64,000 nucleotides of DNA from CAYVFC01 sp964450715. GTDB lineage: Bacteria > Myxococcota_A > Polyangia > Polyangiales > JAFGIB01. Every line of letters starts with the position of its first letter. Position 1 is the stretch's first letter. Below the pieces are notes generated by a model. That model searched no databases. It saw nothing but the letters and a program-made list of their open reading frames with translations, and was not told where the DNA came from. The stretch covers positions 1 to 64,000 of the forward strand of contig CAYVFC010000016.1 in assembly GCA_964450715.1 (NCBI GenBank), written 5' to 3'. The translations under genes were made by a program, and so were the position numbers. This document shows positions 30,337-39,747 of this stretch, in pieces.

Positions 30337-31789
30337 CGCCTCCTGTCCCCGGCGTCGCCGAACAGGTCGAGCTGCTCTAAAGCGCGCTCGGCCGCGCGTT
30401 TCGGCGCCGGTTTATTGTCGGACTTCTTGTTGGGGGTTTTGGCGCCGTCCGGCTTCTTGCGCGGCCCCGACTTCTTGGCACCGCTCGCCTTTTTGCGCGG
30501 TGCCGCCTTCTTACGCGGCGCGGGCTTCTTGCGCGGTGCCGCCTTCTTACGCGGCGCGGGCTTCTTGCGCGGCTTCAACATTCGGTTTGCCAGGCGCGCG
30601 GCTAAGGCCACGTCGCGCTCGCTAGTCGCGTCAGGCTCGCGCTCCACCGCCTCCAGCACCGATCTCGCCACCATCCTGCGTATCTCGGGCGGTACTCCCG
30701 CCCGCCCGGCGAGCTGCAGGGCGCGGGCGGCATCGAGCGCTCGAGGTGTGATGTCGCTGGTGAAGCTATCCTCGAGCTGCTCGAGCGCGTCGTACAGCCC
30801 TCTCTCCGCGGCGTCGACCAGGACCTCGACCCTGCGAAACAACGACGGCTTGCGCGCCCAGAACCGCGCGCAACCTCGAGCGCCGAGCGGTTATGGCTGG
30901 CAGTGCGTTGTACCAGCTCCCGGTGCGAGAGCAACGCCGACACGCGGCGGATCTCGCTGGCCACCGTTGGTGGCGACCGATCCAGCCAGACTATCACCAC
31001 CTCGCGAAAGCGGTGCCAGGGCTCGATCGAGAAGCACTGCACGCAGGCCTGCGGTACCCGCTCGAGCGAATCCGGCGGGGCGTAGGACTGCTTCGATCGC
31101 GCCGCGCCGTATCCGAGCCGCTCGCTCTGTTCGTCGGCTTCACCCAGGAACGGCTCCGGGTCGGGGGTTCCCTCGCTCGAAGCCAGCGCGTCCAGTCGCG
31201 ACAGAAGCGCGGAATCCGAGAGCTCGGGGCGAAGCGCGTCGAGCATCCGGCGCACCCGCGGCCACTGCCGCGCGCGCAGCGCCCCCTGCAAAAACCACCA
31301 GCGCGCTCGCGCGCCCGCCACTCGCATCGCGCGCGGGTCCGGCGGCTGCCCGCGCACGGCCAGCCGCCTGTACCCGGACCGCTCGCAGAAGCGCAGCAAC
31401 CGCGCGCTCACCTCGGCGAGCCCCTGCTCCAGGTTCCGCTCCTCCACCAGAGAGCGGGCCTGATCCAGCGCATCGAGGGCGTCGAATACCTCGTCGAGGC
31501 TCTGGTTTTCCGCCGAGTCCCGGGCCGGTCCGCTCTGCAGCTCCTGCTGGACAACGGCGATCCGCGCGTCGAGCTATCCGATCACCGCCTCCAGGCGTGC
31601 CGCCTGTTTGGCCGCCGCCCGGCTCTGCTTCTGCAAGGCACAGAGCAACTCATCCAGCCAGGGCGGGCGAACTCCCGCGCAATACCCATCCGTATTCCCC
31701 TCGTCCGACTGCCCTGCCTCGGGGCGACGGCGGCCTGCAGGGCCGTTCGGCGGAAAAGTAGCGAAAAGCGAGCGCAGCCAGTCGAACAT
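30333..31789 (-). pseudogene. GrpE-like protein with Lys-rich tail, broken twice
   Basis: From the ATG at 31789 the frame gives 71 residues and then TAG at 31574..31576. The same frame continues with a GrpE-like coiled coil (LDARIAVVQQELQ; FDALDALDQARSLVEERN) and a helical domain. Near 30860 the reading must shift frame to continue into RRVEVLVDAAERGLYDALEQLED. The end is a low-complexity tail of about ten PRKKAA-type units. One nonsense codon and one frameshift make this a pseudogene, unless the assembly is wrong at both places. Confidence 0.6.
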
Positions 31790-31983
31790 GCCGTGGCGCT
31801 ACCACGCTCCGGGCCGTTCGCTAAGTGTTTCGTAACCGTTCAGGGGGGGCCGAAAACTGGATGTCGTGTGGACCGACTCCGCGCTGCGCGACCTGAAACG
31901 GATCGAATCGAACAGCCCACAGTTCTTGAAGATCGCTTACACTGTACTGGATGCTCAAATGCTGCGTACGAGAGGAGAGGAAA

Positions 31984-34905
31984 ATGCAGGGGCTAATGGT
32001 TCGCCTGGGAGTCGTTGTAGGCGTCGTCATCGGGCTGGGCACCGAGGCGCAGGCGTCGGAGCTGGTGGGTGTGGAGGTGCTGGACCAGGACTTCCTGGTG
32101 GTGCAATTCCGAGACGGGGAGGTCATTCACGACGAGGTGGCTGTCGGCGATCTCAACGAGGTCGTCAACCGTTTTTTGCCGGAGCTCGATACCACGGCGG
32201 CGGCTAGCGCCTCGAGCTGGACCATCACCTCGAGCGATGACGGCAACTACGCCGGCGGGCAACAGCCCACCGGCCGCTTCCGGAAGAAGAAGCTCAACGG
32301 TCATGCCCAGCTCGGCTGGGTCAGCAACGACTTCGCGTACGAGTACACCTACGATCACTTTGTCTACTTGCAGCTGCCGAGCTCGATGCAGCCGGGCGCT
32401 ACCTACACGCTGACCATCGACGGGGCGACCCAGAGCGACGCTGCCTCGGCACAGGTGACCTTCGACCTCTTCAACAGCCGCTCGGAGGCGGTGCACGTCA
32501 ATCTGGTGGGCTACCTGACCGACGCCCCCCAGAAAGCCGCCGACCTCTATTACTGGATGGGGGACGGCGGTGCGCGGGACTACTCGAGCTTCGAAGGAAA
32601 CGAGGTCTTCGTCTACGACGTAGCGAACGGCACCTCCACTTCGGTGGGGACGGTAACCTATGGTGCCGCCAGCGCCAGCGAGGAGCACAACCACAACTAC
32701 ACCCGCTCTGCGGTCTGGCACGTCGATTTCTCGAGCGTCACCACGCCCGGCACTTATCGGCTGGCGGTGGAGGGAGTCGGCTGCAGTCAGGACTTCATCG
32801 TCGGCGACGATGCCTACCACGATCCCTTTCGGGTTTCCCTGCGGGGCTTCTTCTATATGCGCCTCGGCGATATGAACCCGAACAACGTCTCGCCCCCGCC
32901 GCGATCGCCGTCGTATATCCCGGGATCGGATCCGCCGGGCACCCGTGTGGTGCTCACCACCATGCACCCGTTTCATGCCGAGTGGGACAGCATGTCGTGC
33001 GGCGATTGCTGGGACGCTCCCGACCAGTGGGTGTCCTACGCGAAATCGGGCGAACCCACCAACCCCGACGCCTGGGGCGGCTACGCCGACGCCGCGGATC
33101 TGGACCGTCACCTCGGCCACGTGCCGATCATCTGGGATCTACTGCTCCCCTACATCGTGACCGCGGGCGCGATCGATGACGACGACCTGGGCATCGGAGA
33201 GAGCGGCAACGGTATCCCCGATCTCATCGACTCGGCAGCCTGGGAGACCGACTTCTGGCTGAGGCTGCGCGACCCCGATGACGGCAGCTACTCGCACGGT
33301 CTTACCAACCCGAACGACAGCGACACCATCTATCAGGCGGACGGCACCGCCATCTCGGCCTGGGCCAACGCGGTCAATGCCTCCATGCTGGCCGAGGCGT
33401 TTCGGATTGCGGGGCGGACGAGCGAGATGCAGACCTATCGCGACGCCGCCATCGAGGCCTACGACATCGCCGACGGCAGCGCGGAGCCGATGCTCGATGT
33501 CGATTCGGATCTCGGCAGTGCGCGCGGTCGCGACCTGAAGATGACCGCCGCGGCTTATCTCTTCAACGTGACTGGCGATACCGCCTACGAAGAGGTGGTC
33601 AACGCCGAGAGCCACTGCGCCGGCGATCCCGGTGGAGCTATCGCAGACGTGGGGAGCTTCAACCAGCTCTGGGCCACCGCCGCCTACCTGATGACGCCGC
33701 AAGCGGTGAGCTACCCCGCGCTCCAGGACAACATGCGAAGCGCCGTCATCGCCGAGGCAAAGAGCGTCGAGGCGGACAAGATGGGGACCCGGCCCAGCCG
33801 TCGCACCTCGGACGGCGAATCCCTGTGGTTCCAGACGGTCGTCGATGTGAATCGCAGCATCGTGGCCCACGCAGTGGCAGAGAGTCAGGCAGACCAGGAC
33901 TACCTGCTGCAAGCGCTCGCGCTAGAGGCGGACTGGACCCTCGGGCGCAACCCGCTGAACATCATCCAGATGTCGACGGCGTCGTCCGTACTGTCCTCGA
34001 AGCGCAACATGGACCAGATCTACTACCACGAGGGGTTGGAGGACGGCATTCCCGGCACCTACCCGGGGCTGACCCCCTACGTCAACCTGGCGCTCTGGGG
34101 TGGTTGCGGGATGGTCATGAGCTGTCCGCCGCGGCTGTACGAGAACGGCTACCCCGCGGACGCCGAGAACGTATGGCCCTTTGCCGAGGCCTATTTCCCT
34201 TCACCCTGGGTCTACGTACACACGGAGTTCACGCCGCAGCAGACCATGCGCGGCAAGACGGCGCTGTACGGCTACCTGCACGCTCTGGCCGGCGAAGGCG
34301 CGCAGAACCCGGATCCGGCTCTGAGCGTTACCAAGCAGGGGTCGGGTTCGGGAACCGTGAGCTCGTCACCGGCCGGGATAGATTGTGGAAGTGCCTGCAG
34401 CGCGGTCTTCCCGGCGGGCACGACGGTTACCTTATCCGCCACACCGGACAGCGACCACCTGTTCGATGGCTGGGGTGGGGCGTGCACGGGCACCGGTCCG
34501 ACCTGCACGGTAGACATGGCTACCGCGCCTCTGCTGGTGACAGCGACGTTCACGGATCCGAATACGGCGGATACCGGCGGTACGGGCGGTTCGGGAGGTT
34601 CGGGAGGCAGCGACCAGGGCGGTTCGGGAGGCAGCTACCCCGGCGGCTCCGGAGGCAGCTACCCCGGCGGCTCGGGGGGCTCGGGGGGCTCGGGGGGCAC
34701 AGATGGCCCTAGCGGCTCGGGCGGTGCAGGCGGTACGGGCGACACAAACGGTACGCACGACCCAGGCTCCGAGAATGGCTCTGGATGCGGTTGCTCGACC
34801 GCCCGACGGCGGAGCGCCAACCCGGCCGCGCTCCTCGGAGCATTGGCGTTGATGCTTCTTGGCCTGCGTCGCCGTGGGCATCGCTGGCGCGCCTCGACTG
34901 GTTAG
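31984..34905 (+). CDS. Secreted family 9 glycoside hydrolase (endoglucanase-like), MYXO-CTERM tail
   Basis: A 973-residue secreted enzyme. The signal peptide is at residues 1-23, and an Ig-like CelD N-terminal domain (VHVNLVGYLTDAPQKAADLYYW, split) follows. The GH9 catalytic barrel shows GGYADAADLDRH in the place of the catalytic DAGD motif, SGNGIPDLIDSAAWETDFWLR, LGRNPLNIIQM, and a candidate acid in HTEFTPQQT. A beta-sandwich repeat module (SSPAGIDCGSAC...FDGWGG) precedes a GGSGG linker and the C-terminal CGCSTARRR plus hydrophobic helix and Arg end, a MYXO-CTERM-like sorting signal. GAGAGGA lies before the ATG. It probably acts on beta-glucans at the cell surface. Confidence 0.88.
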   Translation: MQGLMVRLGVVVGVVIGLGTEAQASELVGVEVLDQDFLVVQFRDGEVIHDEVAVGDLNEVVNRFLPELDTTAAASASSWTITSSDDGNYAGGQQPTGRFRKKKLNGHAQLGWVSNDFAYEYTYDHFVYLQLPSSMQPGATYTLTIDGATQSDAASAQVTFDLFNSRSEAVHVNLVGYLTDAPQKAADLYYWMGDGGARDYSSFEGNEVFVYDVANGTSTSVGTVTYGAASASEEHNHNYTRSAVWHVDFSSVTTPGTYRLAVEGVGCSQDFIVGDDAYHDPFRVSLRGFFYMRLGDMNPNNVSPPPRSPSYIPGSDPPGTRVVLTTMHPFHAEWDSMSCGDCWDAPDQWVSYAKSGEPTNPDAWGGYADAADLDRHLGHVPIIWDLLLPYIVTAGAIDDDDLGIGESGNGIPDLIDSAAWETDFWLRLRDPDDGSYSHGLTNPNDSDTIYQADGTAISAWANAVNASMLAEAFRIAGRTSEMQTYRDAAIEAYDIADGSAEPMLDVDSDLGSARGRDLKMTAAAYLFNVTGDTAYEEVVNAESHCAGDPGGAIADVGSFNQLWATAAYLMTPQAVSYPALQDNMRSAVIAEAKSVEADKMGTRPSRRTSDGESLWFQTVVDVNRSIVAHAVAESQADQDYLLQALALEADWTLGRNPLNIIQMSTASSVLSSKRNMDQIYYHEGLEDGIPGTYPGLTPYVNLALWGGCGMVMSCPPRLYENGYPADAENVWPFAEAYFPSPWVYVHTEFTPQQTMRGKTALYGYLHALAGEGAQNPDPALSVTKQGSGSGTVSSSPAGIDCGSACSAVFPAGTTVTLSATPDSDHLFDGWGGACTGTGPTCTVDMATAPLLVTATFTDPNTADTGGTGGSGGSGGSDQGGSGGSYPGGSGGSYPGGSGGSGGSGGTDGPSGSGGAGGTGDTNGTHDPGSENGSGCGCSTARRRSANPAALLGALALMLLGLRRRGHRWRASTG

Positions 34906-34920
34906 ATTCGGAGGTGAATC

Positions 34921-35922
34921 TTGCAGAAACCGTTTCATCAGAAATTGATCACCTGGATTGGTTGGCTGCTCACAGGGGTGGTGACGGTCGGTACTTTTCT
35001 CGACGCGGTCGGTAACGTTTTAGGCCTCATCACTAGACCGGTTACCTATCTTGCGACTGCAACTATATGGCTGAGTTGGATATTCGCCCAGGTGTTGTTA
35101 AGAAACCGACCCATCGATTGGATTACCTCTGATGGCTTGCGAATTCACATTAAACGGTTGGGAGTCGGCTCAACGTTGCCGCTCGCTGGCGCAACGATGT
35201 TGCTGTGGGTTCCGGTACTCAGTGCTCCTAAACTTTCACTAACTTGTCCTAAAACTATCGATATGAACGTGGCTACAATCGCTGGAACAGCACCACCAAG
35301 TTCGCGCATAGCGCTTTATATTCGCCCTATCGACGGTTCTTCTGAGTATTGGCTCGAGGGAAATGGTAAGATCACCGTTAGTAAAGACGGTAAATGGAGG
35401 CACCTCACGAGGTTCGGTAATCCCTATGGTATCGGGCATAAAGTCCCATGGCCAGCATTCGATGTTTACGCAGTCGCACTGGAAGGCTCGGCGTCGCCGC
35501 CCAGTGAGAAGGAATTTTCACCAAATGCGAGGGCAGTGCACTGTAGCGTAAAGCGTGAACCCGAGCCTGCCATTGCCTGTAAAGCTCAGATGCTAAACAT
35601 TCTATCGCCCCAACCGCTCTCTTGCCCGTTCGCGGCACAAATTCTAGTAGATCCGAGCTGCGATCCTCAGGAAATTGCTACGGTACGTTCACCAGTCGTC
35701 TTTGCCTGGAAGCCTGAAATCGAAGTGTTCGCAGAGCTATACCGTGATGGTCGCCCCGTAACTTCGCTGCCGAAGCAATTCGATGGCAAATTCGGTAGCG
35801 GTAATCCCTTGGAAAGTGGCCTCGCTGTTCCGCTCCGACCCGGTGAGTATCAGTTCAAAATTGCGAAGCACAAGGGCGCACCTTGCAAGACCTCTAGTTG
35901 GTTTCGTGTTGTAAGTCGTTAA
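34921..35922 (+). CDS. Hypothetical membrane-anchored protein, TTG start
   Basis: A 333-residue protein with hydrophobic segments at about residues 10-30, 40-62 and 80-100, then a soluble C-terminal region of about 230 residues with Cys pairs, probably outside the cytoplasm. A strong GGAGGTGAATC precedes a TTG start 15 bases after the glycoside hydrolase stop. Base composition is less GC-rich than its neighbours, a hint of transfer. Family not recognised. Confidence 0.65.
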   Translation: MQKPFHQKLITWIGWLLTGVVTVGTFLDAVGNVLGLITRPVTYLATATIWLSWIFAQVLLRNRPIDWITSDGLRIHIKRLGVGSTLPLAGATMLLWVPVLSAPKLSLTCPKTIDMNVATIAGTAPPSSRIALYIRPIDGSSEYWLEGNGKITVSKDGKWRHLTRFGNPYGIGHKVPWPAFDVYAVALEGSASPPSEKEFSPNARAVHCSVKREPEPAIACKAQMLNILSPQPLSCPFAAQILVDPSCDPQEIATVRSPVVFAWKPEIEVFAELYRDGRPVTSLPKQFDGKFGSGNPLESGLAVPLRPGEYQFKIAKHKGAPCKTSSWFRVVSR

Positions 35923-36011
35923 ATTGTATAGGGGCCCATTTGTTCTCCCTATCGGTAGGCTGAACTCGTGCCGGTGCGTCGGCCACCATCGGTACCGTAG
36001 CGCCCGGGGAA

Positions 36012-36100
36012 TACAGGTAGCCCCCGGGTCAAGACCCCCCGCGGCGTCCTCACGGCCAGGGTGCAAAACGGTGGAGGGGTTGCCGGCGGGCGGGGTTAAT
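36012..36100 (+). repeat. 89-bp dispersed repeat, copy 1
   Basis: Shared with 42233..42320 at roughly 88% by eye, in the same orientation; both copies lie between genes. It includes GGGTCAAGACC, GGGTGCAAAACGG and GGCGGGCGGGGTTAAT. The rest of 35923..36405 is GC-rich palindromic DNA without a gene. Confidence 0.75.
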
Positions 36101-36405
36101 GTGGGTGTGTCCCACTTGGTCAATCGGGTTGGCGGCGCCTTGCGACAACGGCTCAGAAAGGGGTGCCGTAAGACGCCGGCGAACGAGCTGGCACCGCGGG
36201 CCGGTCGGAACGGCGCCTGGCCTCGCTCTGGGCGAGGCGCGGCGCGCCGTTCTCTCCCGACCCTGGCTCCGACACACGTTCTACCTCCCCTCATCTAGAC
36301 AACACGTGCCCGGTCATCTAACCTCGGATGGTGAAATCTAGCTTTGTTTAACCTAAAAGCGTGGCGCCCGATCCGCAGGCCACATACACACAAGGAGTGA
36401 ACTCC

Positions 36406-37122
36406 ATGAGCGTAACAAATACTTTGGCACTAGCATTTATGGCCTCAATGCTGTTTGCGAGTACTGCTTTTGCGCAGGGATCGGGAGTTAATGAAGGGGG
36501 AGTGAATCCCGAGCTTGGCGATGACTCCGTCGCCCAGGAGCCCGAAACCGGTTACGGCCAACAGCCGCCTTCTTCTTCACAAGAGGCGATGCCCGGGCCC
36601 GGGGCAGGGCTAGGACCGATTAGTGTTGGATTACTGCTGGGTTACGGAACCGATTTCGAAGACGCAGACCTCAATATCATGGGTTTTGGTTTTGGACTGC
36701 GCGGCGGTTACACGCTGGATATCGGAGTCTACGTAGGGGCGAAGTTCGTCTACTTTCTTGGTGGGTCTGTGGAGGAAGACATTCCTATGGTTGGCACGAT
36801 GGAAATGTCTTACAACGTCATGATGCTGAGTCTGGAAGGCGGTTACGACATCGATGTAGAGCCGATAATCATCCGTCCCTCGCTCGATCTCGGTCTCGCC
36901 ATAACCGGATACGAAGCAACTAGCCCGGCGATGGCCGGCCTACCGGCGCAAACGGAGGACGACACTTCCACAGATTTCCTACTCGGCTTAGGCGCTTCAG
37001 TGCTCTATCCCATCGAAGCCTGGTTTGTGGGCGGCGATCTTCGGTTGTATATGGTCCTGGGCGAAGACGACTTCGGTTACGAGGGTTTCTCACTATTGGC
37101 GAACGGCGGCTACACCTTCTAG
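36406..37122 (+). CDS. Outer-membrane beta-barrel protein
   Basis: A 238-residue protein. The signal peptide (residues 1-24) ends ASTAFAQG, followed by an acidic Gly/Pro-rich stretch. Alternating hydrophobic strands typical of an 8-stranded outer-membrane barrel come next (GPISVGLLLGYGTDF, GFGLRGGYTLDIGVYVGAKFVYF, YPIEAWFVGGDLRLYM, split across strands), with the terminal aromatic residue in GGYTF. AAGGAG lies nine bases before the ATG. The function is unknown. Its end overlaps the lipA fragment on the other strand by 30 bases. Confidence 0.8.
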   Translation: MSVTNTLALAFMASMLFASTAFAQGSGVNEGGVNPELGDDSVAQEPETGYGQQPPSSSQEAMPGPGAGLGPISVGLLLGYGTDFEDADLNIMGFGFGLRGGYTLDIGVYVGAKFVYFLGGSVEEDIPMVGTMEMSYNVMMLSLEGGYDIDVEPIIIRPSLDLGLAITGYEATSPAMAGLPAQTEDDTSTDFLLGLGASVLYPIEAWFVGGDLRLYMVLGEDDFGYEGFSLLANGGYTF

Positions 37123-37452
37123 AGCACCGAAGGTAAAAGAGCTTTTTTGTCCGTCCCGGCTGACGCCTTTCAGAAAGGCCTCGCGGGCGCGGTAGCTAGA
37201 GCGCACCAGCGGGGCGGAGGCCACGTACTCGAAACCCATCTTCAGGCCCGCCTCGCGATACCCGTCGAACACGGCGGGCTCGACATAGCGCTCGACCTCG
37301 GCGTGCTTCGCCGACGGCCTCAGATACTGGCCGACGGTCAAGATATCTACCCCGGCTTCCCGGAGCGCCTCCATCGCCGCATACACCTCCTCATCGCTCT
37401 CGCCGCACCCTACCATCAACAGGGATTGTCGAGGTGCGAGCATGAAGTCCAT
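37093..37452 (-). pseudogene. lipA: Lipoyl synthase, C-terminal fragment
   Basis: 119 residues equal to the last third of LipA: SLLMVGCGESDEEVYAAME, GVDILTVGQYLRPS, and the C-terminal signature GFEYVASAPLVRSSYRAREAF. The radical SAM and auxiliary iron-sulfur Cys motifs, which sit in the missing N-terminal part, are absent, so it cannot be active. A full lipA is expected elsewhere. Confidence 0.8.
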
Positions 37453-37553
37453 TATTGACCGAGTAGCGCGGGCGTCGGTTCTCAGGGGGCGTGCAGCCGG
37501 GGTTATGCTCTAGAGCAAGAAAAGCGACAGACCGTAGAGCAAGGAGACCGAGC

Positions 37554-38585
37554 ATGGATCAGAAAGGCTTGCGCTTCATACCGGCGCCGCTTTTGCGGGT
37601 GCGTCGTTTTCTCGATCAACAGGGACGGATGCGGGTCAAACCGTGGGCTACTGTCGAGGAGACCCTGGACGCATTTCACGACGCCTTGCTCGACAACCGC
37701 GACAACGATGCGTTCTGGCAAGGACTGCAATCGCTGCTCGCGGTCCTCACGGCAGACACGCGAAAACGCATGTCGGCGGACGCCGGTAAGATCATCGACA
37801 ACCAGAGCCTCGACCCCGAGCGCAACCGCCTGCTTTTACTCGAGATCAGGCGGGCGCTGGCCGGCCGGCAGAAGCGCGGCGGCGGCTTCCGCCTGCTGAC
37901 GGCGGTGCTTTCGGTGCCGGCGCTCGGCCTGCTGCTGATGCTGGGCGGCGTGGCGAGCCTCGGTTGCTACACGACCCAGGAAGCCGGAAACCTCGACGGC
38001 GCGGGAACCGGTGGGTATGGCGGGCAAGCGGGGTCCGCCGGTTCAGCCTGGAACCAGGCGGGCGCGGGCGGTCCCGCCGCTGCCGGAAGCGCCGGCTCCA
38101 CCGCGGGAGCACCCGATGCGTCGATACCGGGCGCGGGCGGTCAAGGCGTTGCCGGAAAAGCCGGCTCCACCGCGGGAACACCCGATGCGTCGATGGCGGG
38201 CGCGGGCGGCGGCACCGGCCTCGGCGACGGTGGCGCCGAGGCCGGAACCGCACCGCCTCCTGTCGATGCCGGATGCAGCAAGCAGCAATGGGCCATGGAG
38301 GAGATCGTCGAGCTCTGCCTGGCCGATCCCGAAGACCGCGCGCGGGTCCTCTCCTGCCTGGACGCGCTGCACCAGTCGTGGCGGACAGGGCTCGAGGAGC
38401 TTTTTCGTTGCACCGACTGCGGTGTCATCCGCGATCAGCTCGAGTGCCTGGTTCCCGGCGTGGGTTCCTCCGCCTACCCCGCCGAGGATTTCTGCTCGAA
38501 CCCGGAAGCGGCCGGCGAATACGATCCGGATACTCTATTTAAAAACTGTCTTATTCCCATTTACCTCGGCGTCCGTTTCGAATGA
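37554..38585 (+). CDS. Anchored Gly/Ala-rich protein with Cys-rich C-terminus, rSAM operon
   Basis: A 343-residue protein. A cytoplasmic N-terminal domain of about 110 residues (ATVEETLDAFHDALLDNRDND, split) is followed by a hydrophobic helix (about 118-138) ending VASLGCYTTQ, which may act as an internal lipobox. Then comes a linker of near-identical AGSTAG-type units. The C-terminal 100 residues hold eight Cys (CSKQQW, CLADPED, CTDCGV). AAGGAGA precedes the ATG. It starts the operon of two radical SAM/SPASM genes, so its Cys-rich end could be their substrate; this is inference. Confidence 0.7.
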   Translation: MDQKGLRFIPAPLLRVRRFLDQQGRMRVKPWATVEETLDAFHDALLDNRDNDAFWQGLQSLLAVLTADTRKRMSADAGKIIDNQSLDPERNRLLLLEIRRALAGRQKRGGGFRLLTAVLSVPALGLLLMLGGVASLGCYTTQEAGNLDGAGTGGYGGQAGSAGSAWNQAGAGGPAAAGSAGSTAGAPDASIPGAGGQGVAGKAGSTAGTPDASMAGAGGGTGLGDGGAEAGTAPPPVDAGCSKQQWAMEEIVELCLADPEDRARVLSCLDALHQSWRTGLEELFRCTDCGVIRDQLECLVPGVGSSAYPAEDFCSNPEAAGEYDPDTLFKNCLIPIYLGVRFE

Positions 38586-38619
38586 GCGGGCCTTCCCGTG
38601 CGAATGAAGGCCCCTTCCC

Positions 38620-39747
38620 GTGACGAAGAACGGATCGCCAAAACGCTCTCACCCTCTTGACCGGATAGAACGCAGGCCCACGACCTGCATCTGGGAAATC
38701 ACCCGCGCCTGCAATCTTCGCTGCGTACATTGCGAGAACCGGAGCGGCGTCAGGAGCGAGCAGGAGCTCTCGCCAGCGGAACTGATGGCCGTGGCAGAAA
38801 GCCTGGCCCGTCTCGGGTGCCAGACCGTGGACCTGACCGGGGGCGAACCCCTGCTGCGCCCCGACTGGGACGCTCTGTGCCGAGGATTGCGCGCTCTCGG
38901 ATTACAGGTGGCCCTGATCACGAACGGCACTCTTTTGAGCGACGAAAACCTGGATCGCGCCGTCGCCGCCGGGGTCGGTGTGCTCGGCGTATCCCTGGAC
39001 GGGATGCTAGATACACACGACGCCACGCGCCTTCGCCCGTGCCCCGGGCCCTCGCCCTGGGAACAGACGGTATCGGGGATCGAGCGCGCCCTGGGCCGGG
39101 TGACGACCAGGGTCATCACCCAGGTCAACCGCAACAACCTGCGCGATCTCCCTCGGCTCCGCCTCTTCTTGCGAGATCTCGGGGTGCGCCGCTGGCAGTT
39201 ACAACTTGCCGTCCCAACCGGCTGGCTGCTCGATCTCGACGTTCCGTACATTATAGGTCCCGAAGATCTGGAGGAGCTTACCGGGTTCATCGCCGGCGCG
39301 ATCGCCGAGGGTGGGGAACCCGCCATCGATACCGGCGATACCATCGGGTATTACACGGACCGGGAGCTGGTCTTGCGCAAGCGGACTTCCGGTCAGGGTC
39401 TGTGGCTCGGATGCCAGGCGGGAATCCGGGTGGTGGCGATCACCTACGACGGCAAGGTGCGGGGGTGCTCCGCGCTGCCGCGCGGGTTCGACGCCGGCGA
39501 CTTGCGACAGGAATCGCTCGAGGAGATCTGGAGCGACCCGGAGCGGTTCGCCTATTGCACGCGGTTCGATCCTCGCAGGCTTCTGGGTGCGTGCGCCCGT
39601 TGCAGGTTCGGGGCGCTGTGCAGGGCGGGGTGTACCTCGATGGCCTACTGGGTCACGGGCACCATATATCGTAATCCCTATTGCCTCCTACAGCAGAGAG
39701 AACGCTTGCAGACGAGCCCGGGCGTCGTCGAAGGTTGCCGTCCATGA
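38620..39747 (+). CDS. Radical SAM/SPASM protein 1
   Basis: A 375-residue radical SAM enzyme. The iron-sulfur motif CNLRCVHC is at residues 30-37, with GGEPLLR for SAM binding and LITNGTLL. The C-terminal SPASM domain carries auxiliary-cluster Cys (CQAGIRVV, GKVRGCSALPRG, CARCRFGALCRAGC). SPASM enzymes usually modify peptides. It overlaps the second radical SAM gene as ATGA, so the two are made together and may act as a pair. Confidence 0.88.
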   Translation: MTKNGSPKRSHPLDRIERRPTTCIWEITRACNLRCVHCENRSGVRSEQELSPAELMAVAESLARLGCQTVDLTGGEPLLRPDWDALCRGLRALGLQVALITNGTLLSDENLDRAVAAGVGVLGVSLDGMLDTHDATRLRPCPGPSPWEQTVSGIERALGRVTTRVITQVNRNNLRDLPRLRLFLRDLGVRRWQLQLAVPTGWLLDLDVPYIIGPEDLEELTGFIAGAIAEGGEPAIDTGDTIGYYTDRELVLRKRTSGQGLWLGCQAGIRVVAITYDGKVRGCSALPRGFDAGDLRQESLEEIWSDPERFAYCTRFDPRRLLGACARCRFGALCRAGCTSMAYWVTGTIYRNPYCLLQQRERLQTSPGVVEGCRP

